Source: Deltaproteobacteria bacterium (lineage in GTDB: Bacteria > Desulfobacterota > Desulfomonilia > UBA1062). Taken from it: a stretch of 64,000 bases of DNA. The translations under genes were made by a program, and so were the position numbers. Below are positions 8,012 through 16,742 of the stretch, piece after piece (position 1 is the stretch's first letter; each line of letters begins with the position of its first letter). Below the pieces are notes generated by a model. It was not told where the DNA came from. It did not search any database and worked only from the letters and a program-made list of their open reading frames with translations. The stretch lies in assembly GCA_029547185.1 (NCBI GenBank), contig JAKPPU010000125.1:89918-153917 (forward strand). Direction: 5' to 3'.

Positions 8012-8044
8012 GACAGATCCATAATCGGGAGCGCAAACAGCGAT

Positions 8045-8500
8045 ATGACCACGATACTTGTCATTTTTCATTCACAGGGGGGCGACAACAGAAAAATGGC
8101 CGAGGCGGTTGCGGACGGTGTCGATCTCATCGAAGGTTCGTGCGCCGTTCTCAAGGATGCCCTCGACGCAACTCTTGACGATCTCCTCCAGTGCGACGGC
8201 ATCGTGATCGGATCGCCCGAATACTTCGGCTACATGTCCGGGGCTGTCAAGGATTTCTTCGACCGCACCTACGAGGCGGCACGCGGACATGTCTTCAGGA
8301 AGCCGTACGCTGTTTTCGTGAATGCCGGCAACGACGGCACAGGCGCCCTGACCCACATCGAGAGGATCTGCAGAGGGTTTCAGTTCAAAAAAGTCCATGA
8401 GCCGGTCACTGCAAAGGGAGAGATCACGCCGGCAATCCTCGATGCGTGCAGGCTCATGGGCCAGACGATCGCTGCCGGGTGCGCTGCCGGCATCTATTGA
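8045..8500 (+). CDS. Flavodoxin-like protein / NAD(P)H oxidoreductase
   Basis: A 151-residue flavodoxin-fold protein. The phosphate-binding loop is 'FHSQGGDNRKMAEAVADGV' in two parts, followed by 'DGIVIGSPEYFGYMSGAVKDFFDR' (abbreviated) and 'FVNAGNDGTGALTHIERI', which form the isoalloxazine loops. It has no second domain. It probably carries electrons as an FMN protein. Position right after the acyl-CoA dehydrogenase suggests co-expression, though a direct electron link between them is only an inference. Confidence 0.85.
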   Translation: MTTILVIFHSQGGDNRKMAEAVADGVDLIEGSCAVLKDALDATLDDLLQCDGIVIGSPEYFGYMSGAVKDFFDRTYEAARGHVFRKPYAVFVNAGNDGTGALTHIERICRGFQFKKVHEPVTAKGEITPAILDACRLMGQTIAAGCAAGIY

Positions 8501-8725
8501 TGCCCTTTAAAAAACGGTCGAAAGACGCCTCCTCAAAACGTGGCGGACAATCTGTGCAAGCTTCTGAATTCTGGTGACTTGCGAAGGATCCTGGAGTATA
8601 ATGCACATGCTGACAGTTTTGCGTGGAAAAGTTCTTTCTTTTTCACGGCCGGATCCGGAAAACCGGCTACGATGCAATGCCATGAATTGATTTCCACTCT
8701 AACCCAATCAAGGAGGAGGAACTCT

Positions 8726-10570
8726 ATGAAAAATGCAAGATGGATTGTACTGACGGGTATCATTCTTCTCATCTTCACGAGCGGCTGCCGTCTGGGGAAC
8801 GTCTCACTGACGATCCTGCAGACCTCAGATGTGCACAACCACGCCAGCGGGTACGGGCCGGCCCTCGACTACACCCCGCTGAACACCGGCGATAGCGACT
8901 CGGTCAGGGGAGGCTATGCCAGGCTGGCGACGCTGATCAACACCATCCGCGACGAGCAGGCTGCCAAGTGCATACCCACCCTGGTCTTCGATTCGGGGGA
9001 CTTCTTCATGGGCACGGTGTACGACATGACCGCAGCAAACCCCATAGCCCTCACGTTCTTCAACCAGGTGAAGTACGATGCGGTGACGCTCGGCAACCAC
9101 GAGTTCGAGTGGTCGCCCGCAGGCCTGGCCATGCTGCTTTCGAACGGCGCCAATGCAGGCTTCAATGTCCCGGTGGTGGCCACCAACACGGTCATCCCTG
9201 ACGACAGCCCGCTTAAAGCCCTCAAGAATGCGGGCGTCATCGTTGACAAGAAGGTCATCGAGTATCCCTTCGGTCTCAAGGTGGGAATCATCGGCATCAT
9301 GGGCAGGGATGCCGACACCAAGGCGCCGGTGGCCAAGCCGGTCACCTTCAACCACGATTACGCCTTCATCCAGCAGCAGGTCAATGACCTCAGGAAGAAA
9401 GAGCACGTCCAGCTCGTGATCGCCCTCTCTCACGGCGGCATCGAGGTCGACGGCACCGGGGACGACGCCGACCTTGCCGCGAACGTCAAGGGAATCGACA
9501 TCATCGCCTCGGGCCACTACCATACCGCAACCGCCAAGGCCCTTAAGAAAGGCGACACGATCATCTTCTCGCCCGGCGAGTATGGAGAATTCCTGAGCAG
9601 GCTCGACGTGACGTACAACGTGATTCTCGGCAAGGTGGTGAGCTATAAATTCGACCTGATCCCGGTGAACGATACCATCCAGGGCGATGCAGCGGTACAG
9701 GGCATGGTCGATGCCTATGACGCGTCCATAAGCAGCAGCATCGCCCCGCTCGACGTCACCCTCAAGGGACCGGTCTCCAGGATCGGCTTTGCACTCGAGC
9801 TCGCATCGCTCGCGGAGTGCGGCTTCGGCGATCTCGCTGCAGACTCGATCAGGGCGGTCGCCAGCCAGCTTGCACCTCTCAACAACGGGGACCCCTGCGA
9901 CTTCAGCGTCATCGCCAGCGGCGTCATCCGCGACAACATCTATCCCGGCAAGACAGGCTACGTCACCTTTGCCGACATCTACAACGCGTTGCCGCTGGGG
10001 ATTTCACCGGACACCACCCAGCAGTCCCTCGGGTATCCCCTCATGTCCATCTACGTGACGGCCCCTGATTTGCGGAACATCTGCGAGGCAGCCCTCACCG
10101 TGGCCCCGGCCGAGGGCTCGGATTACTACCTGAACTTCTCGGGCATCAAAGTCGACTACGATCCACTGTATGCCCCGTACTTTGCCGGCGTGAGGAGCGT
10201 ATCCCTCTTTGATCCGTCCGATGTCTTCTGCCTCGGCGATGCCGAGGAGCTCGATCTCACCGACACAACGACGGTGTATCACTGCGTGGTCGACCTCTAT
10301 GCCCTCCAGATGATGGACGTGGTGACCTCGAAGGGCCTCCAGATCATACCTCGGGACCAGTACGGCAATGTCATCGATATCAGCGATCCGTCGGTCTATA
10401 TGGCCTACCGGATCGATGCGAGCACGGATGCAGGCATACAGGAGCTCAAGGAGTGGATGGCCCTGCTCAAGTTCCTGGGCGCCTCATTCCCGGCCAGCGG
10501 CGCGGGAATCCCGGAGGCGTACTATGGTGAAGACGGCGCAGTCCTCGGAAGGATCAACATCCTGAACTGA
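8726..10570 (+). CDS. 5'-nucleotidase/UshA-type metallophosphoesterase lipoprotein
   Basis: 614 residues. The N-terminus is a lipoprotein signal with lipobox FTSGC, so the protein is anchored in the envelope. The metal-binding blocks of the UshA family follow: 'LQTSDVHNH', 'VFDSGDFFMG', 'TLGNHEFEW', 'IALSHGG' and 'ASGHYHT'. The C-terminal 5'-nucleotidase domain has 'SGVIRDNIYPG' and 'TFADIYNALPLG'. Family members hydrolyse nucleotides or nucleotide sugars outside the cytoplasm for salvage. ATG at 8726 follows AGGAGGAGGA; the longer upstream frame would hide the signal peptide. A TATAAT box lies at 8597-8602. A strong hairpin terminator follows 24 bases after the stop. Confidence 0.9.
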   Translation: MKNARWIVLTGIILLIFTSGCRLGNVSLTILQTSDVHNHASGYGPALDYTPLNTGDSDSVRGGYARLATLINTIRDEQAAKCIPTLVFDSGDFFMGTVYDMTAANPIALTFFNQVKYDAVTLGNHEFEWSPAGLAMLLSNGANAGFNVPVVATNTVIPDDSPLKALKNAGVIVDKKVIEYPFGLKVGIIGIMGRDADTKAPVAKPVTFNHDYAFIQQQVNDLRKKEHVQLVIALSHGGIEVDGTGDDADLAANVKGIDIIASGHYHTATAKALKKGDTIIFSPGEYGEFLSRLDVTYNVILGKVVSYKFDLIPVNDTIQGDAAVQGMVDAYDASISSSIAPLDVTLKGPVSRIGFALELASLAECGFGDLAADSIRAVASQLAPLNNGDPCDFSVIASGVIRDNIYPGKTGYVTFADIYNALPLGISPDTTQQSLGYPLMSIYVTAPDLRNICEAALTVAPAEGSDYYLNFSGIKVDYDPLYAPYFAGVRSVSLFDPSDVFCLGDAEELDLTDTTTVYHCVVDLYALQMMDVVTSKGLQIIPRDQYGNVIDISDPSVYMAYRIDASTDAGIQELKEWMALLKFLGASFPASGAGIPEAYYGEDGAVLGRINILN

Positions 10571-10594
10571 GCAGCACGCATATCCATGCAAGAA

Positions 10595-10632
10595 AGGCCT
10601 GCGCCCGGCATATCACAACCGGGCGCAGGCCT
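10595..10632. terminator. Bidirectional hairpin terminator
   Basis: A perfect 14-base stem (AGGCCTGCGCCCGG and its complement) with a 10-base loop, preceded by AAA and followed by CGTTT. It sits between the convergent nucleotidase and kinase genes and probably ends both transcripts. Confidence 0.7.
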
Positions 10633-10668
10633 CGTTTCCGCATACGAAGTTGACAGAGCGCTCCAGTC

Positions 10669-12639
10669 TCATTCTCCTTGCTCTTTAAGCTCGGGCAGCC
10701 ACACGGCAAAGGCGGTGCCCTTGCCCGGTGCGCTCTCGACGGTTATTGCCCCGCCGTGGTCTTTTACGATTCCGTGCACCACGGACAGGCCGAGCCCGGT
10801 GCCTCCGTTCTCACCCTTTGTCGTGAAGAAGGGCTCGAAGATGTGCTCGAGGGTCTGCGCATCGATGCCCGGGCCGGTATCCTTCACATCGATCCTCACG
10901 TACGGCCCCGGGGCCAGGTCGGGCGAAATTTCGACAGCCTTCTTCTCGTCGAGCATTTCACGGGAGAGGTAGATCTCGAGCATGCCCCCCTGTCTGCGCA
11001 TGGAATCGCCGGCATTGCTTCCGAGATTGACGAGGATCTGCTTGATCTGCGTCGGGTCCGCGAAGACCATCGCGCGGTCGGTCCTGACGGCCTTCTTGAT
11101 CTCGATCGTGCTTGGCAGCGATGCCCTCAGGAAATTCAGTGCCTCGCGGAAGACGGACACGATGTCGATGGGCTTCTTCTGCGGCGAGGTCCGGCCGCTG
11201 AAGATGAGGAGATGCCGCACCAGGTCTATGCCATAGCGCGTTGCCTGCAGCATCTCCTGGAGAATGGGGTAGGAGAGGTCCCGCTCTCCGAGGTCTTCCA
11301 TGAGCATCTCGGTATCGATCAGGATCGGGGTGAAGGCGTTCTTCAGGTTGTTGGCGATGCCGCCCGCGAGGTTCCCCATGGCCTCCATCTTCTGCACCTG
11401 CAGGATCTGGCGCTGGAACCGCACCTCATCGGTGATGTCCCTGGCCAGGAACACGTAGTTGATGAGGTTTGCCTTTTCGTCGTACACAGGCGAAACGGTG
11501 AGGTTTATCTCGATGATCTCCCCGGACGGCTTCCTCCTTTTCAAATGGCCGTTCCATGCCTTCCCCTCCTTTTTGACCGACCGGATGATATCCTGGTAGG
11601 AGCTGTCCATGAAAAAGCGCTCGAGGACGAATACCGGCCTACCCACGAGGTCATCCCTCCGATACTCGGACAAGGCCTCGTAGGCCGGGTTCACATAATC
11701 GATCTCCCACTCCGGGTTGAGGATCATGATGCCCTCGTCTGCCTGGTCTATGGCCGTGGCCAGACGAAGGAGGCTCTCCTCCATCTTCTTGCGTGAGCTT
11801 ATGTCGATCCCGATCCCGATGAGGGAGCCGTCCGAGAGCCGGACATTGGCCCATGAGGTGCGCAGGACCTTTCCCGACCGGGTCGTGAGGTCGATGTCCT
11901 TCCAGCCAGGCTTTGCCCGCATCATGTGCTCCCACACCTCTTTGCGGTAGGAGGGATCGGGGTAGAGGGCGGCGATGATGTTCATGCCGCGCGCCTCCTC
12001 GAGCGACCATCCGGCAAGGCGCTCGAACTCCCTGTTCACCAGCCTGACCGTGCCGGCCGAGTCATAGAAGGAAAGCATCACGGGGATGTTGTCGATGATC
12101 GAGAGGAGGAGCTCCTTCTGCTCTTCCAGAAACCTGCTCGCCTGTCTCAGGTTTTTCGTGCGCTCCTGCACCCTCTGCTCGAGCTCTTCGTTTGCCTTGC
12201 GGAGCGATTCCTGGGCGGCTTTGAACTCGGTGATGTCTTCGAACAGGATCGTGATCCCGCCGCTCGTCGGCATGCAGCGGAAGGAGAGCCAGAGGTTTTC
12301 CGGCTTCGGATAGTGCATCTCGAAGCTCACGACGGCGTCCTCTTTCCTTGCCCGGTCGAGCTCTCCAGAGAGCTGACGCGATACGCCGGCGGGCATGACG
12401 TCCCAGAGGAGCTTTCCCTCGAGATCCTGCCCGGGCGTCTGGAGGATGTCGCTCGCCGTCGGGTTTGCATACGTAAGGTGAGACGAGCTGTCGAGCTGCA
12501 TCACCCCCATGTTCAGCTTGTCGAAGACCTCGCCGGCATCCTGTCCGGAGACAGGACCCCGGGTCTCGCCCGTAGCGTCTCTTTCACGTGCCTGTATGGT
12601 TTCGTTCATGATTCTGGGCTTTTCGTCCTTGGCTTTCAC
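10669..12639 (-). CDS. PAS-domain histidine kinase lacking the phospho-acceptor His
   Basis: 656 residues, no membrane segments. Three PAS domains (about 35-150, 185-300, 305-420), the first followed by a coiled coil (EELEQRVQERTKNL). A dimerisation region and a GHKL ATPase follow: N box 'NLGSNAGDSM', G1 'DTGPGIDAQTLEHIFEPFFTTK' (in two parts), G2 'GGTGLGLSVVHGIV'. The H box, normally 'LAGGIAHDFNN', reads LAGGIANNLKN: the phospho-acceptor His is Asn430 (codon at 11350-11352). The ATPase looks intact, so the protein may act as an allosteric or pseudo-kinase, or phosphorylate in trans. The GTG start follows TAAGGGA; an ATG at 12609 is the alternative. It is divergent from the DAC-like gene. Confidence 0.88.
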   Translation of the reverse strand: MKAKDEKPRIMNETIQARERDATGETRGPVSGQDAGEVFDKLNMGVMQLDSSSHLTYANPTASDILQTPGQDLEGKLLWDVMPAGVSRQLSGELDRARKEDAVVSFEMHYPKPENLWLSFRCMPTSGGITILFEDITEFKAAQESLRKANEELEQRVQERTKNLRQASRFLEEQKELLLSIIDNIPVMLSFYDSAGTVRLVNREFERLAGWSLEEARGMNIIAALYPDPSYRKEVWEHMMRAKPGWKDIDLTTRSGKVLRTSWANVRLSDGSLIGIGIDISSRKKMEESLLRLATAIDQADEGIMILNPEWEIDYVNPAYEALSEYRRDDLVGRPVFVLERFFMDSSYQDIIRSVKKEGKAWNGHLKRRKPSGEIIEINLTVSPVYDEKANLINYVFLARDITDEVRFQRQILQVQKMEAMGNLAGGIANNLKNAFTPILIDTEMLMEDLGERDLSYPILQEMLQATRYGIDLVRHLLIFSGRTSPQKKPIDIVSVFREALNFLRASLPSTIEIKKAVRTDRAMVFADPTQIKQILVNLGSNAGDSMRRQGGMLEIYLSREMLDEKKAVEISPDLAPGPYVRIDVKDTGPGIDAQTLEHIFEPFFTTKGENGGTGLGLSVVHGIVKDHGGAITVESAPGKGTAFAVWLPELKEQGE

Positions 12640-12830
12640 AAAAGATTATCCCTTACGCAGCTTGGCTGCCTGTAACCGGTATCCGGGTGTAGGAACGCTC
12701 GAGCGCCGAAATCCGGCGGCAATTTATCCACAGTACATTTTGGATGAACTCATCAGGCCAAAGGATGCACATCAATGCATCCTGCTTCCCTTTCATTGAG
12801 ATAGCCCTCATCGACGGTACTATAATCTTG

Positions 12831-14033
12831 ATGTTCGAGAACCGGATCATTCAGAAGATCATCGAAACATGGTCCATCGACCAGGCCCACCCTCTGCGCG
12901 AGCGGATACGAAGCCCGCTGCCCCCCTTCGAGCAGATCAAGAGAGTCATCGAAACCGCATACCTGGCAAGCCTGGAGCGGGAAGAGGGCAGGCCGGTCCG
13001 TTTTGCCCTCGTAGTTGCGGACCCTGCCGTCGGTGACAAGATAAGCACCATGAAAAGACCTCCGGATTATCTTCTCCACCTCGATATGCCTCTTCCCCTG
13101 TCAGTGGACTCGATCGTCAAGCTTGCCCCTGCCCTCGATCCCGGCATCAGCGCCATGGCAGTCGGACCCACGAAAAACAGGGATGACATACACATCTGGG
13201 GCATCTTCACGTTTTCTTCCGCTTCATCGAGCTTTGCCGAGATTCCCATGTGGGTATACGGCGAGCTGGCATACCGCCCCGATTTTTTCACTGTCTACGC
13301 CAATAATGCAGGCTCGCTCCTCATAGCCCGCCACCACAGCCAGATCGGCCGCATCTTAAACGGCGAATTCATCCCGGCGACGCCGTCTCCCTTCACGGTG
13401 AAATCCCTGGGCCGTTACATGATGATGTGCATCCAGGACCACCAGCTCTTCAAGACGCACGGCGATACCTACTGGCGCATCTACCGGGACACCATCGAGC
13501 TGCTCCTCACAGAGGCCTCTGCAAGAGGTCACGGCTCGATCTTCATCCTGGTCCAGCCGGACGGATACCCTGCCGGATACATAGTTCCCCGGTTCAGCTT
13601 CATTGAGAAGATCGGCCCGCAGCATCTCCTCGAGCAGCTCCTTCGGGAAGATCTCGACGTACCCACCAGCATCGCTGCCAGAAAGGCCGTCGTCGACAGG
13701 ATCAAGTTCCTTGCCCAGCTCGGCACCGTAGACGGCGCAGTGCTCCTTTCGACAGAGCTCGATCTCATCTGCTTCGGGGCCACGATCGTGGCGCCTCCGT
13801 ATACGGGAACCATAGTCACGGGCCCGGACGGATTCGGGGAAGGGGGAGGGGAAATCCTCGATCCCAGCCGGCTTGGAACGAGGCACAATTCGGCTATTTC
13901 CTTTGCAGGCTCGGTGAAGAGCAGCCTGGCGTTCGTCATTTCACAGGACGGTCCTGCCCGGGCATTCGTGCAAAAAGACGAGAACACCCTCCTCTACTGG
14001 CCCGACTGCTACAACATATCCATGTCCTTATAA
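12831..14033 (+). CDS. Diadenylate-cyclase-like (DisA_N/DACN-type) domain protein
   Basis: About 400 residues, soluble. The C-terminal third resembles the diadenylate cyclase (DAC) fold: 'TVDGAVLLSTELDLICFGATI' in two pieces carries the DGA motif (residues 301-303), and 'LGTRHNSAISFAGSVKSSL' corresponds to the 'LGTRHRAA...S' block, with RHN (351-353) in place of RHR. The N-terminal two thirds match no family I know well. DAC domains make c-di-AMP from two ATP; related DACN-type domains with altered motifs are thought to be sensors. The RHR change makes catalysis uncertain. Neither ATG 12831 nor ATG 12744 has a clear binding site; 12831 is chosen because the protein-like sequence begins there. 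Confidence 0.6.
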   Translation: MFENRIIQKIIETWSIDQAHPLRERIRSPLPPFEQIKRVIETAYLASLEREEGRPVRFALVVADPAVGDKISTMKRPPDYLLHLDMPLPLSVDSIVKLAPALDPGISAMAVGPTKNRDDIHIWGIFTFSSASSSFAEIPMWVYGELAYRPDFFTVYANNAGSLLIARHHSQIGRILNGEFIPATPSPFTVKSLGRYMMMCIQDHQLFKTHGDTYWRIYRDTIELLLTEASARGHGSIFILVQPDGYPAGYIVPRFSFIEKIGPQHLLEQLLREDLDVPTSIAARKAVVDRIKFLAQLGTVDGAVLLSTELDLICFGATIVAPPYTGTIVTGPDGFGEGGGEILDPSRLGTRHNSAISFAGSVKSSLAFVISQDGPARAFVQKDENTLLYWPDCYNISMSL

Positions 14034-14176
14034 AACCCTGCCCCCTCATCCGAAGAAAGATACAGAGAATCGTGGATTATTCCCCGATATCATGCTAGAC
14101 CTCTTGAACAGGCAAGGTAGTGAATCCGGTCTCCTGTCCGCTGTCGACAAGGGCGATCAGCAAAGAGGTTAAGCCG

Positions 14177-14518
14177 ATGAGAAGAATCGATGTCATACGT
14201 GATCGAAGGAAGCAGGACCGCAAGAGCGTCAAGCTCATATTCCTCTTCAAGATGGGAAGGCTGTTCAACGGACGCGGGATGATAAAGGACATCACCAGCG
14301 GAGGCCTGTGTCTCGTCTGCCCGACTCTCTTCAGCTTAAGCCGAAAGATGAAGCCCGATGAATACATCGGCTCGACGATCCAGATCATGATCCCGTCGGC
14401 GACCGTCACGGTCAACGGCACAGTGGCATGGGTAGACCTGAAAAAGGGCGAGGGCGGCGTCAAATTGACGACCGTGAGCGACGAGGCCCGCTGGAAAGAG
14501 CTCTACGAAACCTCATAA
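14177..14518 (+). CDS. PilZ domain protein
   Basis: 113 residues. An N-terminal Arg-rich segment 'RRIDVIRDRRKQDRKSVKL' is followed by 'IKDITSGGLCLVCP' and 'VNGTVAWVDLKKGEGGVKL'. These are the RxxxR, D/NxSxxG and beta-barrel parts of PilZ, the c-di-GMP receptor; here the second motif is DITSGG. ATG at 14177 follows AGAGG. The gene ends 21 bases before the cysteine synthase, so they probably share a transcript. It could pass a c-di-GMP signal to an unknown partner. Confidence 0.75.
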   Translation: MRRIDVIRDRRKQDRKSVKLIFLFKMGRLFNGRGMIKDITSGGLCLVCPTLFSLSRKMKPDEYIGSTIQIMIPSATVTVNGTVAWVDLKKGEGGVKLTTVSDEARWKELYETS

Positions 14519-14539
14519 CACGGGAAAGGGGAGACACTC

Positions 14540-15457
14540 ATGAGCGTTTTGGATGCGATCGGGAACACTCCGCTCGTGGAGATACGGAACATATGGGATT
14601 CCGCCCGCACCGGCGTGCGGATCATGGCCAAGCTCGAGGGATCGAACCCGGGCGGCTCGGTCAAGGACCGGCCCGCATACTTCATGCTCAAGGAAGCTGC
14701 GGCATCCGGAGAGCTGTCGAACGGCAAGATCATCCTGGAGCCCACGTCGGGCAACACGGGCATCGGCATGGCCATGGTTGCCGCGGCCATGGGCTTCAAG
14801 ATCAAGCTCACCATGCCCACCTGCGTGAGCACCGAGAGGCGGGCAGTCCTCCAGGCGCTCGGAGCCGAGCTCGAGCTGACTCCCGGGTGCGACAAGACCG
14901 ACGGCGCCATCAAGCGTGCCCACCACATCATGGAATACGAAGGCGATCAGTACTACATGCCCAACCAGTTCGACAATCCTCACAACTACCTGGCCCACTA
15001 TCGCACGACCGGGCCGGAGATCTACAGCCAGACGAACGGCGAAATCGACGTCCTCGTGGCGGGCATGGGCACGACCGGCACCCTCATGGGGTGCTCGATG
15101 TTCCTCAAGGAGAAGAAGCCTTCCATCAAGGTCATCGGGATCGAGCCCGTCATGAATCACCGCATCCAGGGGCTCAAGAACATGAAGGAGGCGATCGTGC
15201 CGAAGATCTACGACCCAAATAAGCTTGACATGATCATAAGCTGCAACGACGAGGACGCCTTCGAGACCACGAGGGACCTCTCGATCCGCGAAGGCCTTTT
15301 CTGCGGGATCAGCTCGGGCGCCGCCATGTGGGGGGCGATTCAGGCGGCACGCGATCTGCCGCGTGGCTCGACCGTGGCGGTCATCTTCCCCGACCGGGGC
15401 GACCGCTACCTCTCGACAGAGGTCTTCCGCTCCTTCTGCGCCATGTGCCCGCCGTGA
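14540..15457 (+). CDS. Cysteine synthase (CysK/CysM-type), copy 1
   Basis: 305 residues, a fold-type II PLP enzyme that makes cysteine from an activated serine and sulfide. The PLP lysine is in GGSVKDRPA (residue about 42), the phosphate loop is 'TSGNTGIGMAM', the second glycine loop 'GMGTTGTLMG', and the C-terminal 'CGISSGAAMWGA'. Thiosulfate use (CysM type) or other amino-acid acceptors cannot be excluded. GAAAGGGGA precedes the ATG. A second gene at 24136-25053 has the same length, and I count about 39 differing residues of 305. A terminator follows at 15503. Confidence 0.9.
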   Translation: MSVLDAIGNTPLVEIRNIWDSARTGVRIMAKLEGSNPGGSVKDRPAYFMLKEAAASGELSNGKIILEPTSGNTGIGMAMVAAAMGFKIKLTMPTCVSTERRAVLQALGAELELTPGCDKTDGAIKRAHHIMEYEGDQYYMPNQFDNPHNYLAHYRTTGPEIYSQTNGEIDVLVAGMGTTGTLMGCSMFLKEKKPSIKVIGIEPVMNHRIQGLKNMKEAIVPKIYDPNKLDMIISCNDEDAFETTRDLSIREGLFCGISSGAAMWGAIQAARDLPRGSTVAVIFPDRGDRYLSTEVFRSFCAMCPP

Positions 15458-15502
15458 TGTGCGGGTAACAGTTCCGAACAGTTTCGCTTTAAGAAAAATA
15501 CG

Positions 15503-15523
15503 GGCAGGAGAGCCTCTCCTGCC
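15503..15523 (+). terminator. Hairpin terminator after cysteine synthase copy 1
   Basis: GGCAGGAGA, a 3-base loop and TCTCCTGCC form a perfect 9-base stem, followed by TGTCCTGTTT. It lies 45 bases after the cysteine synthase stop and 62 bases before mlaE, and probably separates the two units. Confidence 0.55.
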
Positions 15524-15585
15524 TGTCCTGTTTGGCCTTCAGGGAAAAAGGTGATCGGTTCTGTCTGACTCTTATCATCAATACC

Positions 15586-16740
15586 ATGGACAGAAAGAAC
15601 GGCACTGCGGTCTTGCCGGCAGGGGTCGATTTCAGCTACCCGGCAGGAGAAACCCTCTTCGTGCATCTGAGAGGAAGCTGGAAGATCGGTGCGGGGGCCC
15701 CTTCGCCGGAAGCGGTCGCCCGGCAGATCAGAGAGCATCCTGAAGTGCGCTCGGTACGGTTCGACAGCGCCGGGCTCCAGTCATGGGACAGCAGCCTGCC
15801 TGCATTCATTTCGGGTGTCCGGGAAAAGGCCGGGGCTCAAGGGGTCGGAACGATCCTCGAGGGCCTTCCTCAAGGCGCTGTCCGTCTCCTGAACATCGCT
15901 GCGGAATCGAAGCAGCTCGAGAGGCTGGCCGGGGCAGAGGCCAAAATGTCCCTTGTCGCCGCCATCGGGAGCAGGACGGCAGGCATAGCCGGATTCACCG
16001 TCGAGATGGTCCGATTCATAGGAGAAGCATCCCTTGCCTTCATGAACCTCTTCCGGGGCAGGGCGCGCTTCCGCCGTTCAGAGCTCGGCCTCCTCATCTA
16101 TGAATGCGGCGTACAGGCCCTTCCCATCGTGTCTCTCATCAGCATCCTCGTGGGCCTCATCCTCGGGTTCGTCGGCACCATCGAGCTGGAGAAGTTCGGA
16201 GCGCAGATATTCATTGCCGATCTCGTGGGCATCTCCATGGCGCGGGAGATGGGTGCGATGATGACGGCCATCATCATGATGGGCCGGACAGGTGCCGCCT
16301 TCGCGACCCAGCTCGGGACCATGGTGACGAACGAAGAACTCGATGCCCTGAAGACCCTCGGCCTCTCGCCCATGGAGTTTCTCGTCATGCCGCGCATGCT
16401 GGCCCTTGTCCTCATGGTGCCTCTCTTGTGCGTATATGCGGACATCATGGGGATTGCCGGAGGAGCACTCGTCGGCGTAACCGTTGCCGGGATCCCGTAC
16501 GCTCAATACTACAACGAATCGGTGACGGCCCTCACCGTCACCGAGTTCGCCATCGGCATCGTCAAGAGCATGGTCTATGCGGTCCTCATCGGCCTTTCGG
16601 GATGCTTCTACGGGATCCATGCAGACAGAAGCGCAATGGCAGTGGGCTATGCGGCCACGAGGGCCGTGGTCACGGGCATCGTGCTGATCGTCGTTGCCGA
16701 CGGCATCTTTGCCGTCGTAACGAGCATACTCGATATCTAG
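15586..16740 (+). CDS. mlaE: MlaE-type ABC permease with N-terminal STAS-like domain
   Basis: 384 residues. The first 130 or so are a soluble STAS-like domain ('VRSVRFDSAGLQSWDSSLPAF' in part), and the rest is the MlaE permease with several membrane helices and the typical 'ELEKFGAQIF', 'AREMGAMMTAIIMMGRTGAAFA' (abbreviated) and 'EELDALKTLGLSP'. In the family this is the inner-membrane permease of a lipid transporter that moves phospholipid between the two membranes. ATG at 15586 is chosen because the STAS domain begins there; no strong binding site is seen. mlaF follows after 2 bases. Confidence 0.88.
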   Translation: MDRKNGTAVLPAGVDFSYPAGETLFVHLRGSWKIGAGAPSPEAVARQIREHPEVRSVRFDSAGLQSWDSSLPAFISGVREKAGAQGVGTILEGLPQGAVRLLNIAAESKQLERLAGAEAKMSLVAAIGSRTAGIAGFTVEMVRFIGEASLAFMNLFRGRARFRRSELGLLIYECGVQALPIVSLISILVGLILGFVGTIELEKFGAQIFIADLVGISMAREMGAMMTAIIMMGRTGAAFATQLGTMVTNEELDALKTLGLSPMEFLVMPRMLALVLMVPLLCVYADIMGIAGGALVGVTVAGIPYAQYYNESVTALTVTEFAIGIVKSMVYAVLIGLSGCFYGIHADRSAMAVGYAATRAVVTGIVLIVVADGIFAVVTSILDI

Positions 16741-16742
16741 CC

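Noticed and set aside
12744..12830. N-terminal extension of the DAC-like protein from ATG 12744
   Set aside because: No binding site, and the extra 29 residues show no domain-like pattern; it remains possible.
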